Source: Schaalia cardiffensis (GTDB lineage Bacteria > Actinomycetota > Actinomycetes > Actinomycetales > Actinomycetaceae). From it: a stretch of DNA of 64,000 bases. How positions within the stretch are numbered: the stretch's first letter is position 1; each line of letters begins with the position of its first letter. The notes beneath the pieces are model-generated. The model ran no database searches and had not been told where the DNA came from. It saw only the letters and a program-made list of their open reading frames with translations. Location of the stretch: NCBI RefSeq assembly GCF_016405145.1, contig NZ_JAEKIA010000004.1:122049-186048 (forward strand), written 5' to 3'. Below, one piece after another: positions 53,856-62,580 of this stretch. The position numbers and the translations under genes were made by a program.

Positions 53856-54980
53856 TCAGGCTGTGGAGCCAGCGCCGGGTGTTTCGCTGGACACCCACTC
53901 CTCGATTCTGGCGTACCACCTGCGTTTCGAGGACTGCGAGGCAAGCGAAGCCGCGATTGATTGGCGCGCCAGGTCGGCGAGCTGACGATCCGATAGAGCG
54001 AACACCTCGCGGGCATTCGCATACTGTTCGAGCAGACGCGAGTGGAAGAGAAGGGGATCATCAGCTCCCAGGGCAATCGTTGCGCCGCGCCCCATGAACA
54101 GCGGCAGCGGCACCGAGCCGAAATCCTGATACACCCCCAGGTGAACATTCGATGTGGGACAGACTTCGAAAGCGATTCCCGCTTCGATGAGCCGGTCCAG
54201 GAGTTCTAGGTCTTCGCTTGTTCGGACACCATGTCCGAGTCGGTGCGGATTCAAAGAGGTGACGACCTCGCGAACAGACTCGGGGCCGAGCAGTTCACCA
54301 CCGTGGGGCAGGGCCGCGAGCCCCGCTCGTCGGGCGATGCCGAAGGCCGCGGAAAAAGCCGAGGTCTGGCCCATTCGCTCGTCATTCGACAGTCCGAAGC
54401 CGACAACTTCACCGGGACCGTCTCCTGCGTATCGGGCGGCCAGACGGGCGAGAGTCCTCGCATCCAGGGGGTGCCTCATCCTCGAGGCCGCCACGATGAC
54501 GACGACTTCGACGCCGGTTCTGGCCGATGCGAGTTTCGCCTCGTCCAAAACAATCTCGAGGGCGGGGGTGATGCCTCCGACCCAGGGGGCGTAGGAGGTC
54601 GGGTCGACTTGGATCTCCAAGCGGACTGAGCCTTCCGCGGCCTCGTCCTCGGCGGCTTCGCGCACGATGCGGCGCATGCTCTCTTCCGAGCGGACAAGGT
54701 GACGGGCCGCGTCGTAGGAGCGCTGGAAACGGAACCAGCCGCGCCCATCGGCGGGGACTTTCAAAGGATCCACATCGAGCAGGTGAGCGGGCAGGCGGAT
54801 CTCCTGTTCGAGCGCCATATCCACGAGGGTCTGCGGGCGCATCGCGCCGGTGAAGTGCAAATGCAGATGAGCCTTGGGAAGCAGGCGCAGCTCGCGCCTG
54901 CTCGGCGGTGTTACAGGCGCAGTGGTGAGGACCGGCTGAGCGGGAAACTCGGGTCCGCGGATACGAGGAAGTGGAGGCAT
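53856..54980 (-). CDS. add: Adenosine deaminase
   Basis: A metal-dependent purine hydrolase that deaminates adenosine; 374 residues from the ATG at 54980, which overlaps the upstream stop (TAATG). Metal-binding HxH: PKAHLHLHFTGAM (about 36-48); catalytic His-Gly-Gly-Glu: ALPHGGELLGPES; RLGHGVRTS; CPTSNVHLGVY; and GADDPLLF with the usual Asp pair. An ATG at 54998 would lie inside the upstream gene. It is coupled to the lipase-type gene upstream on the minus strand. Adenine deaminase activity is possible but the HLHFTGA start fits adenosine deaminases. Confidence 0.88.
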   Translation of the reverse strand: MPPLPRIRGPEFPAQPVLTTAPVTPPSRRELRLLPKAHLHLHFTGAMRPQTLVDMALEQEIRLPAHLLDVDPLKVPADGRGWFRFQRSYDAARHLVRSEESMRRIVREAAEDEAAEGSVRLEIQVDPTSYAPWVGGITPALEIVLDEAKLASARTGVEVVVIVAASRMRHPLDARTLARLAARYAGDGPGEVVGFGLSNDERMGQTSAFSAAFGIARRAGLAALPHGGELLGPESVREVVTSLNPHRLGHGVRTSEDLELLDRLIEAGIAFEVCPTSNVHLGVYQDFGSVPLPLFMGRGATIALGADDPLLFHSRLLEQYANAREVFALSDRQLADLARQSIAASLASQSSKRRWYARIEEWVSSETPGAGSTA

Positions 54981-55810
54981 TAGTGCATGTCCAGCCACGC
55001 GACAATGTCACGGATGAGACCGGGTCCTTCGGGCTCGTTGAGGACTTCATGGTAGGCGCCGTCAATGATGCGTAGGTGGACATCCGCATCGGGGTTCGCA
55101 GCGAGGACCCCTTGGACGAAGGCGCGCGAGCCATTGAGGGAGGCGAGCGTATCCGCATTGCCGTGCAGGACGAGCATGGGGGTTTTCACCCGCTCTGCGC
55201 GTCGCAGGGTCTTGTCGCCCTGGAGGATCATGGTTGTAGCGGTGAGGAGCGGGGCGCCGCCCGTGTAGCACAGGGGGTCGGCGTCGAAGGCCTCTTGGAC
55301 GCGTGGATCTCGCGAGAGAGCAGAAGGGGAGCCGGGTTGACGAGGCGGCGTGATGATCAGTCCGGGTGCGAGGCGCGCTAGGGGCAGCAGGGCTCGGGCC
55401 GAGGACGCGGGAACGTCGGGGAGGGGCCGCAGGGCGGGGCCGGTGAGGACCGTGCCGCGCAGCTTCTTCGGTTCCAGGATTGTTGAGGCAGCGGTGATCA
55501 GGCCTCCCATGGAGTGTCCGAAGAGGAAGAGGCTGTCCGTGCGCGAATGGGCGAGGGCGATCCTGCGCGCGTCAAGGTGGTCTGTGATGAGGGCTCCCAC
55601 GTCGACGCGCGAGCGTGGGCCTGGTGCGGTGCCGTGGCCGTAGTGGTCGTAGAAGGCGATGTCATATCCGGCGGCGAGGAGGGCTTCCTGAAGTGGCAGA
55701 TATCGTCCGGAGTGTTCAGCGTATCCGTGGCATAGGAGCACGCTTCCTTTAGGGGTTTCGAGGTCTGCGCGGCGGTAACGGATCTCCATTGCTCCATTAT
55801 GGCTGTTCAT
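54980..55810 (-). CDS. Alpha/beta hydrolase (lysophospholipase/monoacylglycerol lipase type)
   Basis: A 276-residue serine hydrolase. The oxyanion segment is LLCHGYAEHSGRYLPL (about 26-41), the nucleophile elbow is LFGHSMGGLI (Ser near 98), the acid is in LVLHGNADTLAS (about 216) and the final His is in GAYHEVLNEPEG (about 252). The combination HGYAEHSGRY plus HEVLNEPE is typical for monoacylglycerol lipases. A start at 55789 (MEIRYRRADL, GGAG upstream) is an alternative. The stop overlaps the add start, so the two genes are coupled. MenH-like activity is unlikely on motif grounds. Confidence 0.87.
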   Translation of the reverse strand: MNSHNGAMEIRYRRADLETPKGSVLLCHGYAEHSGRYLPLQEALLAAGYDIAFYDHYGHGTAPGPRSRVDVGALITDHLDARRIALAHSRTDSLFLFGHSMGGLITAASTILEPKKLRGTVLTGPALRPLPDVPASSARALLPLARLAPGLIITPPRQPGSPSALSRDPRVQEAFDADPLCYTGGAPLLTATTMILQGDKTLRRAERVKTPMLVLHGNADTLASLNGSRAFVQGVLAANPDADVHLRIIDGAYHEVLNEPEGPGLIRDIVAWLDMH

Positions 55811-56141
55811 GCGTCCCTCGTCCTTCCCGCATTACCGAGGGCGCTGAGCGGAGCTTGGGCAGGGGAAGGGCTCACAGTGGGGTCGGTGATGAGTGGAAGG
55901 TTTAGCGATGTGTGGAGGGGCTATAACCCCTCCACTTGTCGTGAACCCCTCCATTCAGGGGGAGGGGATCACAATGGGCGGGGTCCTTCAGAGGAGATGA
56001 ACCGAGGGCGAGACGAGAAGTGCTTCCCGCCCCGCCCTCGTGCGCCGCAGCGCCCCCTGTCTGGGCAAGCGTATTTTCCGGCCCAGGCAATCGCGTTACC
56101 AGGACACAACCGCGGCAGCTTCAGTCTTCAGCCCACGCAGA
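55811..56141. other. Spacer with a strong inverted repeat, promoter region of the lipase-type gene
   Basis: No gene is supported between the hydrolase start and the aminotransferase stop. The notable element is the inverted repeat at 55912-55935 and a related direct repeat next to it, read on the minus strand as two GGAGGGGTT-containing units. Confidence 0.5.
55912..55935. promoter_or_regulatory. Inverted repeat upstream of the lipase-type gene
   Basis: GTGGAGGGG (55912-55920) and CCCCTCCAC (55927-55935) flank CTATAA. A third, similar unit ACCCCTCCATT follows at about 55944. It lies about 100 bp upstream of the minus-strand hydrolase start and could be an operator or a hairpin. Confidence 0.5.
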
Positions 56142-57356
56142 TCACTGCGCTTCTGCGAGGAGGCTCTGAACCCGGCTGACGCCTTCGACGAGGTCGTCAT
56201 CTGAAAGCGCGTAGGAAAGACGCAGGAACCCAGAGGGACCGAAAGCCTCACCAGGGACGAGCGCAACCTCGACCTCGTCAAGAATGAGATTGGCGAGCTC
56301 GGCGGAGGAAGTCGGGACCGTGCCTCGAATGCGCTTGCCGAGAATGCCCTCGACGCTGGGGTAGGCGTAGAAAGCACCCTTGGGGGTGGGGACCGTCAAG
56401 CCCGCGATTTCAGAGAGCATGGAGATCATGGTGCGGCGGCGACGATCGAAGGCCTTGCGCATCTCATGCACGGCATCGAGGGGACCTGAGATGGCTTCGA
56501 GGGCGGCCCGCTGCGCGATATTCGAAACATTCGAGGTCAGGTGCGATTGGAAGGAGGTCGCGGCTTTGACCACGTCTCCCGGGCCCATCATCCAGCCAAC
56601 TCGCCAACCGGTCATCGCGTAGGTCTTAGCGACTCCATTGAGGACGAGACACTGATCGGCGAGTTCGGGAACGAGCTTGACGATATGAGCGGGCTCGGCA
56701 TCCTCGTACAGGAGATGCTCGTAGATCTCATCGGTGATCACCCAAATGCCGTGCTCGAGGGCCCACTCGCCGATCGCTTTGGTTTCAGCGGGGGTGTAGA
56801 CGCTGCCCGTCGGATTCGAAGGCGAGCAGTGCAGAAGGACCTTCGTGCGCTCGGTGCGCGCAGCTTCGAGCTGTTCGACGCTGACCTTGTAGTCCTGCTC
56901 GGCGCCGGCGAAAACAGGGACGGTGACGCCGCCGGCGAGTTTGATGACCTCGGGGTAGGTCGTCCAGTAGGGGGTCGGCAGGAGGGCCTCGTCGCCCGGG
57001 TCGAGGATGGAGGCGAATGCCTGGAAAACGGCCTGCTTGCCGCCGTTGGTCACGAGAATCTGAGTGGGATCGACCTCGTATCCGGAGTCTCGCAGAGTCT
57101 TCTCGGCGATTGCCGAACGCAGCTCGGGCAGACCAGCGGCGGGCGTGTAGCGGTGCATCGCGGGTTCACGGGCAGCGCGCACGGCCGCTTCGACGATCGG
57201 TTCCGGGGTCGGGAAATCGGGCTCGCCCGCACCGAATCCAATGACGGGGCGTCCCTGGGCTTTGAGGGCTTTGGCCTTCGCGTCAACGGCAAGCGTGGCC
57301 GAAGGAGTGATGGCGGCGAAGCGTGCGGAGATCCGCGAACGAGGGCGTGTGCTCAT
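56142..57356 (-). CDS. Class I aminotransferase (aspartate aminotransferase type)
   Basis: A PLP-dependent fold-type I transaminase, 404 residues from the ATG at 57356 ([20 protein letters not shown]). Conserved: [14 protein letters not shown] (about 41), [20 protein letters not shown] (about 105), [12 protein letters not shown] (about 180), [14 protein letters not shown] (about 208) and the PLP lysine in [20 protein letters not shown] (about 244). The frame stays open far upstream, but those residues show no family similarity. Aspartate is the likely amino donor, by subgroup. It precedes tRNA-Trp and secE in an order common in Actinomycetaceae. Confidence 0.88.
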   Translation of the reverse strand: MSTRPRSRISARFAAITPSATLAVDAKAKALKAQGRPVIGFGAGEPDFPTPEPIVEAAVRAAREPAMHRYTPAAGLPELRSAIAEKTLRDSGYEVDPTQILVTNGGKQAVFQAFASILDPGDEALLPTPYWTTYPEVIKLAGGVTVPVFAGAEQDYKVSVEQLEAARTERTKVLLHCSPSNPTGSVYTPAETKAIGEWALEHGIWVITDEIYEHLLYEDAEPAHIVKLVPELADQCLVLNGVAKTYAMTGWRVGWMMGPGDVVKAATSFQSHLTSNVSNIAQRAALEAISGPLDAVHEMRKAFDRRRRTMISMLSEIAGLTVPTPKGAFYAYPSVEGILGKRIRGTVPTSSAELANLILDEVEVALVPGEAFGPSGFLRLSYALSDDDLVEGVSRVQSLLAEAQ

Positions 57357-57955
57357 GCCCCCATCGTCGCATGAGCAAGAAGGTGGTGGAAAGGTGAACC
57401 GAGATATGGGCGGGGCGCCTGTCGATGCCGAGGACTGGGAAGCGGGAGTATGGTCCGAGCGCGTGTGGGCGTAAGACTCCTTGGCGGGAGGCTCCTTGGT
57501 ATTATAGCCGGTCATATTGCCTTTGGACGTAGTCGTATATGCATCGCCTGGGCGCTCGCGGATGGCGGGGATTTCGCGACATCTAGAAATGAGAAGCCTT
57601 GCCTCGCCCATCTTCGGCGCGTTTTCTGGCATGAAACAGCCTCGTATGGAGGCGACCTGCATGTATGCCTCCAAGGAAGCGTCAGGCCATTCGACTCCAC
57701 GCAATTTTCCGTGCGTTCGTATGTGAATGGGGGGACAGGTGGATCTGTCAGCGGGGGCGCCCGAAGGCGTGCGCGGGGCTGCTTCGTGTGCAAGGCGGAG
57801 TCGCCTGAAGGTAGGACCGGGCTCGCCCGTATCGCTGTGCGAGCACGCCTCAAACCGTATGTGCGCCTCCTTGAATCCTCCATCAAGTACTGCTGGATTG
57901 GACACCTTCAGAGCTTGCCGATACTCTTGGGCCTGCGGATCGGCAGATCTGCAGT
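57357..57955. other. 600-bp spacer before tRNA-Trp, no gene supported
   Basis: Open frames exist on both strands but none has a recognisable motif, ribosome site or coding-like composition. The part 57490-57720 is visibly richer in A/T than its surroundings (for example GGTATTATAGCCGGTCATAT) and contains the duplicated GGCTCCTTGG-like unit near 57480-57500. It may be decayed or acquired sequence; the promoter for tRNA-Trp/secE should lie at its right end. Confidence 0.45.
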
Positions 57956-58029
57956 AGGGCAGTGGCGCAATTTGGTAGCGCACCGGTCTCCAAAACCGGC
58001 GGTTGTGGGTTCGAGTCCCGCCTGCCCTG
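57956..58029 (+). tRNA. tRNA-Trp (CCA)
   Basis: Acceptor arms AGGGCAG (57956-57962) and CTGCCCT (58022-58028), anticodon stem ACCGG/CCGGC-like with loop TCTCCAAAA giving CCA, and T-arm GTGGGTTCGAGTCCCGC. The 3' CCA is encoded at 58030-58032. Its place directly before secE is conserved in bacteria. Confidence 0.95.
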
Positions 58030-58057
58030 CCAGAACGAAAGGTGACAGGAGGCTCTC

Positions 58058-58351
58058 ATGGCACACACGATGGCCGGGGACGTTTCTGGGCCCGCGGATC
58101 GCACGAAGTCCGGACCTACCAGGGCTCGCGATGCGGCTCCTAAAGAATCGCAGAAGAAGCCGAATATCTTTCGTCGTATTTGGGTCTTCATCACCCAAGT
58201 GATCGCCGAGATGAAAAAAGTCACCTACCCGACTGCGGAAGAGACTCAGACCTACTTTGTGGTCGTCATCGTTTTTGTGGCGGCAATCATGGCTTTCACC
58301 GGGCTTCTTGATCTGGGATTCGGTAAACTGAACGCATTGATCTTCGGCTGA
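58058..58351 (+). CDS. secE: Preprotein translocase subunit SecE
   Basis: The small essential subunit of the SecYEG channel, 97 residues. A hydrophilic N-terminus of about 35 residues is followed by RRIWVFITQVIAEMKKVTYP, the conserved amphipathic segment, then TAEETQTYFVVVIVFVAAIM with a single membrane helix. The actinobacterial one-helix form is as expected. GACAGGAGG lies before the ATG at 58058. Confidence 0.95.
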   Translation: MAHTMAGDVSGPADRTKSGPTRARDAAPKESQKKPNIFRRIWVFITQVIAEMKKVTYPTAEETQTYFVVVIVFVAAIMAFTGLLDLGFGKLNALIFG

Positions 58352-58361
58352 CGCCGAACGG

Positions 58362-58396
58362 ACCCGCCCGCAGGAATCTGCAGGCGGGTTTCTTCT
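58362..58396 (+). terminator. Hairpin between secE and nusG
   Basis: ACCCGCC/GGCGGGT and GCAG/CTGC arms (58362-58389, one mismatch) with loop GAAT, followed by TTCTTCT. It probably reduces read-through from tRNA-Trp/secE into nusG. Confidence 0.72.
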
Positions 58397-58444
58397 ACGA
58401 GCCGTCAGCCCCGAGAGTCGGATATCCGGCGCCAGGAGGAATGC

Positions 58445-59188
58445 GTGAACGAGGACAAGAACTCCATCGAGTTCGAGGACGAGACCGAGCAGTCGCTCAA
58501 TGCCGCTGAAGAAGCTGCCGTCGAAACCCCCATGAAGGAAGCAGCCGACACTGCCCCTGAAGCTGAAGAGGCTCAGGAGGCTGTTGATCCTCTCGAGGCT
58601 TTCCGCCGTGAGATCATGATGATCCCGGGTGACTGGTATGTGATCCACACCTACTCGGGCCACGAGCGCAAGGTGAAGGCGAATCTCGAGCAGCGCATCG
58701 CCAGTCAGAACATGGAGGAAAAGATCTTCCGTGTCGAGGTCCCCGACGAGTACATCAACGAGTTCAAAGGCTCGGTGAAGAAGAGAGTGCGCCACGTCCG
58801 CATCCCCGGGTACGTCGTTGTCTGTATGGACTTCGACGATGACTCTTACCGTGTCGTGAAAGACACCCCCGCCGTCACCGGCTTCGTGGGCGATCAGCAC
58901 AACCCGGTTCCTCTCTCCACTGACGAGGTCGTCGACCTCCTCAAGTTCAACATCCTCGAAGAGGCCGGGCCTCAGGCTGCTCCGGCTGCCGCCGTCAAGG
59001 AAGAGATCCGTGTGGCCTTCGAGTCCGGTGAGGTCGTGTCCATCGTCGAGGGGCCCTTCGAAGGAATGGAAGCGACAATCTCGCAGATCCTTCCCGAGGC
59101 TCAAAAGCTCAAGGTCCTCGTCACGATCTTCGAGCGCGAAACCGAGCTCGAACTCGCTTTCGAACAGGTCACCAAACGCGAGGAGTGA
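58445..59188 (+). CDS. nusG: Transcription termination/antitermination protein NusG
   Basis: An RNA polymerase-binding elongation factor, 247 residues with a GTG start (CAGGAGGAATGC upstream). Residues 1-60 are an acidic Glu/Ala-rich extension as found in actinobacteria. The NGN domain starts at DWYVIHTYSGHERKVKANLE (about 62) and includes RKVRHVRIPGYVVVCM-like KRVRHVRIPGYVVVCMDFDD. The C-terminal KOW motif is SGEVVSIVEGPFEGMEATIS (about 196). It lies 93 bp after secE. Confidence 0.95.
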   Translation: MNEDKNSIEFEDETEQSLNAAEEAAVETPMKEAADTAPEAEEAQEAVDPLEAFRREIMMIPGDWYVIHTYSGHERKVKANLEQRIASQNMEEKIFRVEVPDEYINEFKGSVKKRVRHVRIPGYVVVCMDFDDDSYRVVKDTPAVTGFVGDQHNPVPLSTDEVVDLLKFNILEEAGPQAAPAAAVKEEIRVAFESGEVVSIVEGPFEGMEATISQILPEAQKLKVLVTIFERETELELAFEQVTKREE

Positions 59189-59338
59189 CCTCCGGCACCC
59201 GGACTTGGGAACGGGCTCGGGTGCGAGATATCATCAACATTCGTGCGTACTGGGTTCACTGCGCCTTCAAGCCGGTGAACGATCGTACGTCCGCGACGGC
59301 GACCGTCGTCGCGGAACAGAGAAAGAAAGACCCGAAAC

Positions 59339-59770
59339 ATGGCACCGAAGAAGAAGGTCACCGGCCTGATCAAGCTTCAGATCGCAGCCGGCGCCGCCAC
59401 CCCCGCTCCGCCGGTAGGCCCCGCACTGGGCCAGCACGGCGTGAACATTGTCGAGTTCACGAAGGCCTACAACGCAGCGACCGAGTCGCAGCGCGGCTCG
59501 ATCGTCCCGGTCGAGATCACGGTCTACGAGGACCGCTCTTTCACCTTCGTCCTCAAGACCCCTCCGGCCTCTGAGATGATCAAGAAGGCTGCGGGCGTCC
59601 AGAAGGGCTCCGGCACCCCGAACACGGCGAAGGTCGGTTCGATCAGCATGGACCAGGCCCGCGAAATCGCGCAGGCCAAGATGGTCGACCTCAACGCGAA
59701 CGACATTGAGGCCGCCACCAAGATCGTCGCCGGCACCGCCCGCTCCATGGGCATCACCGTCACCGACTGA
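59339..59770 (+). CDS. rplK: 50S ribosomal protein L11
   Basis: A large-subunit protein of the GTPase-associated region, 143 residues. It shows [20 protein letters not shown] and [17 protein letters not shown] near the N-terminus and the C-terminal ARSMGITV. It follows nusG by 150 bp and precedes rplA by 72 bp in the conserved order. Confidence 0.97.
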   Translation: MAPKKKVTGLIKLQIAAGAATPAPPVGPALGQHGVNIVEFTKAYNAATESQRGSIVPVEITVYEDRSFTFVLKTPPASEMIKKAAGVQKGSGTPNTAKVGSISMDQAREIAQAKMVDLNANDIEAATKIVAGTARSMGITVTD

Positions 59771-59842
59771 TCCCCCCAGACCAAATCCCAGTGGTAGGGC
59801 AGGCGCTGCCCGGAACCCACGACTGCAAGGAGAAGAAGCAGC

Positions 59843-60547
59843 ATGACGAAGCGCTCCAAGAGCTACCGCGCCGCGGCGGAGAAGATCCACGCGGGCGTCC
59901 TCTACACCCCTCTCGAGGCCATGAAGCTGGCCAAGGAGACCACCGTCACCAAGTTCGATTCGACCGTTGAGGTCGTCTTGCGACTCGGCGTCGATCCTCG
60001 TAAGGCCGATCAGATGGTGCGCGGCACCGTCTCCCTGCCGCACGGCACCGGCAAGACCGCCCGGGTCTTGGTCTTCGCCGTTGGCGAGCGCGCGCAGGAA
60101 GCAATTGACGCCGGAGCCGACGAGGTCGGCGGCGACGAACTCATTGAAAAGGTCGCCAAGGGCTACACCGACTTCGATGTCGCCGTTGCCACCCCGGACC
60201 TCATGGGCAAGGTCGGCCGTCTCGGCCGCGTCCTCGGCCCCCGAGGCCTCATGCCGAACCCGAAGACCGGCACGGTCACCATGGACGTCGCGAAGGCGAT
60301 CAAGGAGATCAAGGGCGGTCGTATCGAGTTCCGCGTCGATAAGCACGCCAACCTCGCGTTCATCGTCGGCAAGGTGTCCTTCACGGCCGAGCAGCTGGCA
60401 GAGAACTACGCGGCGGTCCTCGAAGAGGTCCTCCGCTTGAAGCCGGCCGCAGCCAAGGGCCGCTACATCTCCAAGGCGACCGTCTCCACCACGATGGGTC
60501 CGGGTATCCCCGTTGACCCGACGAAGACGAAGAACGTCGCTGAGTGA
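59843..60547 (+). CDS. rplA: 50S ribosomal protein L1
   Basis: The L1-stalk protein, 234 residues. Conserved: [57 protein letters not shown] (about 125-144) and the C-terminal [27 protein letters not shown] lies before the ATG. A strong hairpin follows 33 bases after the stop. Confidence 0.97.
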   Translation: MTKRSKSYRAAAEKIHAGVLYTPLEAMKLAKETTVTKFDSTVEVVLRLGVDPRKADQMVRGTVSLPHGTGKTARVLVFAVGERAQEAIDAGADEVGGDELIEKVAKGYTDFDVAVATPDLMGKVGRLGRVLGPRGLMPNPKTGTVTMDVAKAIKEIKGGRIEFRVDKHANLAFIVGKVSFTAEQLAENYAAVLEEVLRLKPAAAKGRYISKATVSTTMGPGIPVDPTKTKNVAE

Positions 60548-60579
60548 TCTCCTGATTTTTTCGGGATTCATTTTTGAAG

Positions 60580-60616
60580 TTCGCGGGGCGAAAGCTGAGT
60601 GCTTTCGCCCCGCGAA
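60580..60616 (+). terminator. Terminator after rplA
   Basis: TTCGCGGGGCGAAAGC (60580-60595) pairs with GCTTTCGCCCCGCGAA (60601-60616), 16 bp with loop TGAGT, followed by TCTTGTGTTT. Confidence 0.85.
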
Positions 60617-60941
60617 TCTTGTGTTTGCCGCTTAGTTGCCCGTGTACATGGAGGGCTCTTTCGAAGTAGCCTCAGGCCCTTGCCCGTGACTCACCTGTGC
60701 GAAAGCCTGAAATGGCTGGTATCCCTCCCTATCTGCTAAGGAAGAATGAGCTGTTCTGGCGCATTGGGGCAAGTGGTACCGAGCCTTCCCTATCCGGCTC
60801 TATCCGGCGAGGAGGAACGTCGTCACATGCGAATGACAGCCGCAGCCTGCATGCGGCGAGGTCTTGATCAACGCGAAGCTTAGCATCGCTGGCGGATGGT
60901 GCAGAAGAGTCGCGACATATCCCTGAGACTGAACCGGAAGG

Positions 60942-61028
60942 GTCGCATCGCGCGCGGATGGAGCCTCCCGCGTCCCCGAGGATGCGGACGGCGAGGATAG
61001 CGTCGCATCGCGCGCGGATGGAGCCTCC
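60942..61028. repeat. Pair of 27-bp direct repeats, 60-bp offset
   Basis: Positions 60942-60968 and 61002-61028 are identical (GTCGCATCGCGCGCGGATGG and seven further bases). The distance is exactly 60 bp. A degenerate third unit, GTCGCGCGGATGCGCC, starts at about 61068. Confidence 0.85.
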
Positions 61029-61161
61029 AGCCACTCTGTGGCCAGGGAAGCCATCTCGAAGGCTCCCGTCGCGCGGATGCGCCTTGCCCGCACTTCATGA
61101 TGACCAATGGAAACCCGAAAAGCGCCGTCGCGTGCGAAACAGCGGCCTCGCGCCATGCAGC

Positions 61162-61201
61162 CATGCCAAGGTGAACATAGTCATGCCAAGGTGAACATAG
61201 T
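61162..61201. repeat. Exact 20-bp tandem duplication
   Basis: CATGCCAAGGTGAACATAGT occurs twice without a gap (61162-61181 and 61182-61201). Confidence 0.9.
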
Positions 61202-61294
61202 GCTGAGGCCCGGCGCCTACGAACTGATAGCTCGCACACGCACGAGTGTCTGGTACCACAGGCCAGCGACTGGCGTCCTCGTCCTCGTCGCTGG

Positions 61295-61460
61295 TAGCCT
61301 GCAAAGGCCGAAGACCGTCGGATACTCGGGTGACCGGGTACGAAATGCGAAAGCAGCCGACGCAGGTGAGTGAGTCGCCCCAGGGTGACACGGACATTCA
61401 TGCCCGACACGATCCTGCGTGTCGGGCATTCGCATTGTCCGGGGTCAACTATCTGGAAGG
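61295..61460 (+). promoter_or_regulatory. Ribosomal protein L10 leader (autoregulatory mRNA element)
   Basis: Upstream of rplJ the segment GCCGAAGACCGTCGG (about 61307-61321) resembles the conserved core of the actinobacterial L10 leader, to which the L10-L7/L12 complex binds to limit its own synthesis. A perfect 12-bp stem at 61400-61429 (ATGCCCGACACG with loop ATCCTG) follows and could be the regulatory hairpin. Boundaries are approximate. Confidence 0.55.
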
Positions 61461-61466
61461 AGGACC

Positions 61467-61988
61467 ATGGCGAGGTCTGACAAGGTGGCAGCGGTTGCCG
61501 AACTCGTGGAGCGTTTCCGCGCGTCTGACGCCGTCCTGCTGACCGAATATCGCGGCCTGACCGTCGGCCAGCTCAAGCAGCTGCGTCGCGGACTGGGCGA
61601 CAACGCGAGCTACGCCGTGGTGAAGAACACGCTGGCGCGCCTCGCGGCCAAGGAGGTCGGACTCGACTTCCTGGCTGAGGACCTCAAGGGTCCGACGGCG
61701 ATCGCTTTCGTCTCCGGTGAGCCCGTCGAGGCCGCCAAGGCGCTGCGTGATTTTGCCAAGGAGAACCCGAAGCTCGTTTTGAAGTCGGGCGCGATGGACG
61801 GCGCTGCGCTGTCCGTTGAGGGTGTCAAGAAGCTTGCGGATCTCGAATCCCGCGAGGTGCTGCTGGCCAAGGCCGCTGGCGCGCTCAAGGGCAAGATGTC
61901 CCAGGCGGCGTACGCATTCAACGCACTGCCCTCGAAGGCTGTGCGCACCATCGACGCTCTGCGCGAGAAGCAGGGCGAAGCGGCCTGA
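61467..61988 (+). CDS. rplJ: 50S ribosomal protein L10
   Basis: The base of the L7/L12 stalk, 173 residues from the ATG at 61467, which has GGAAGGAGG five bases upstream; the open frame to 61419 runs through the leader and is not used. Conserved: KVAAVAELVERFRASDAVLL, LTEYRGLTVGQLKQLRRGL and YAVVKNTLARLAA. The C-terminal helix that holds L7/L12 dimers is present. rplL follows after 102 bp. Confidence 0.96.
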   Translation: MARSDKVAAVAELVERFRASDAVLLTEYRGLTVGQLKQLRRGLGDNASYAVVKNTLARLAAKEVGLDFLAEDLKGPTAIAFVSGEPVEAAKALRDFAKENPKLVLKSGAMDGAALSVEGVKKLADLESREVLLAKAAGALKGKMSQAAYAFNALPSKAVRTIDALREKQGEAA

Positions 61989-62090
61989 CGCGACAGGCCC
62001 CGGAAGAGTCGGCAGCCCGAGCTGCGAGATTCGTCCGGAACACTCCACACATCTGCTCGCGAAGCAGGCCCAATAGGAAGGATGCCGATC

Positions 62091-62474
62091 ATGGCAAAGC
62101 TCTCCAACGACGAGCTCATCGAAGCTTTCAAGGAAATGTCCCTCATCGAGCTCTCTGACTTCGTCAAGCTCTTCGAAGAGACCTTCGACGTCACCGCCGC
62201 CGCCCCGGCCGCCGTTGCCGTTGCCGCCGCCCCGGCCGGCGAAGCCGCTGCTGAGGAAGAAAAGACGGAGTTCGAGGTCGTCCTCGAGTCCGCCGGCGAA
62301 AAGAAGATCGCGGTCGTCAAGGCTGTCAAGAACCTCACCGGTCTTGGCCTCAAGGAAGCCAAGGATCTCGTTGACGGCGCCCCCTCGACCATCTTCGAGA
62401 ACGCCAAGAAGGAAGACGCCGAGAAGGCCAAGGCTGATATCGAAGAGGCCGGCGGCAAGGTCACCCTTAAGTGA
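62091..62474 (+). CDS. rplL: 50S ribosomal protein L7/L12
   Basis: The multimeric stalk protein that recruits translation factors, 127 residues from the ATG at 62091 (AGGAAGGA eight bases upstream; the ATG at 62082 overlaps that site). N-terminal dimer domain [20 protein letters not shown], an Ala-rich hinge (about 38-60) and the C-terminal domain with [20 protein letters not shown] and [20 protein letters not shown]. Two hairpins follow. Confidence 0.97.
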   Translation: MAKLSNDELIEAFKEMSLIELSDFVKLFEETFDVTAAAPAAVAVAAAPAGEAAAEEEKTEFEVVLESAGEKKIAVVKAVKNLTGLGLKEAKDLVDGAPSTIFENAKKEDAEKAKADIEEAGGKVTLK

Positions 62475-62480
62475 TCCTGC

Positions 62481-62521
62481 TCCCTCTGTGAGGCTCTGAG
62501 ATTTTCACAGAGGGAAGGTTT
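62481..62521 (+). terminator. Terminator 1 after rplL
   Basis: TCCCTCTGTGA (62481-62491) pairs with TCACAGAGGGA (62505-62515), followed by AGGTTTTC. Confidence 0.78.
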
Positions 62522-62541
62522 TCGACGATTCATCGTCTTCG

Positions 62542-62580
62542 GTGCCCCGGGAGGAGTTCATCCTCCTGGGGCACTGTCTT
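62542..62580 (+). terminator. Terminator 2 after rplL
   Basis: GTGCCCCGGGAGGA (62542-62555) pairs with TCCTCCTGGGGCAC (62561-62574, one G-T pair), loop GTTCA, followed by TGTCTT. Confidence 0.75.

Larger units (their letters stand above)
60548..61466. other. Unusually long rplA-rplJ spacer with repeats and the L10 leader
   Basis: About 920 bp separate rplA from rplJ. Contents: a terminator at 60580-60616; two 27-bp copies 60 bp apart (60942, 61002) and a degenerate third; an exact 20-bp tandem repeat (61162-61201); and an L10-type leader before rplJ. No open frame here has a recognised motif or a good ribosome site. Confidence 0.6.

Noticed and set aside
54980..55810. MenH
   Set aside because: The HGYAEHSGRY and HEVLNEPE motifs fit monoacylglycerol lipases; there is no MenH-specific sequence evidence.
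57357..57983. A 209-residue extension of the aminotransferase gene
   Set aside because: It crosses the tRNA-Trp start and a stretch without coding features; the family begins at the ATG at 57356.
60942..61201. CRISPR array
   Set aside because: Only two full repeat copies, unequal repeat lengths and no cas genes; the two repeat kinds are unrelated to each other.
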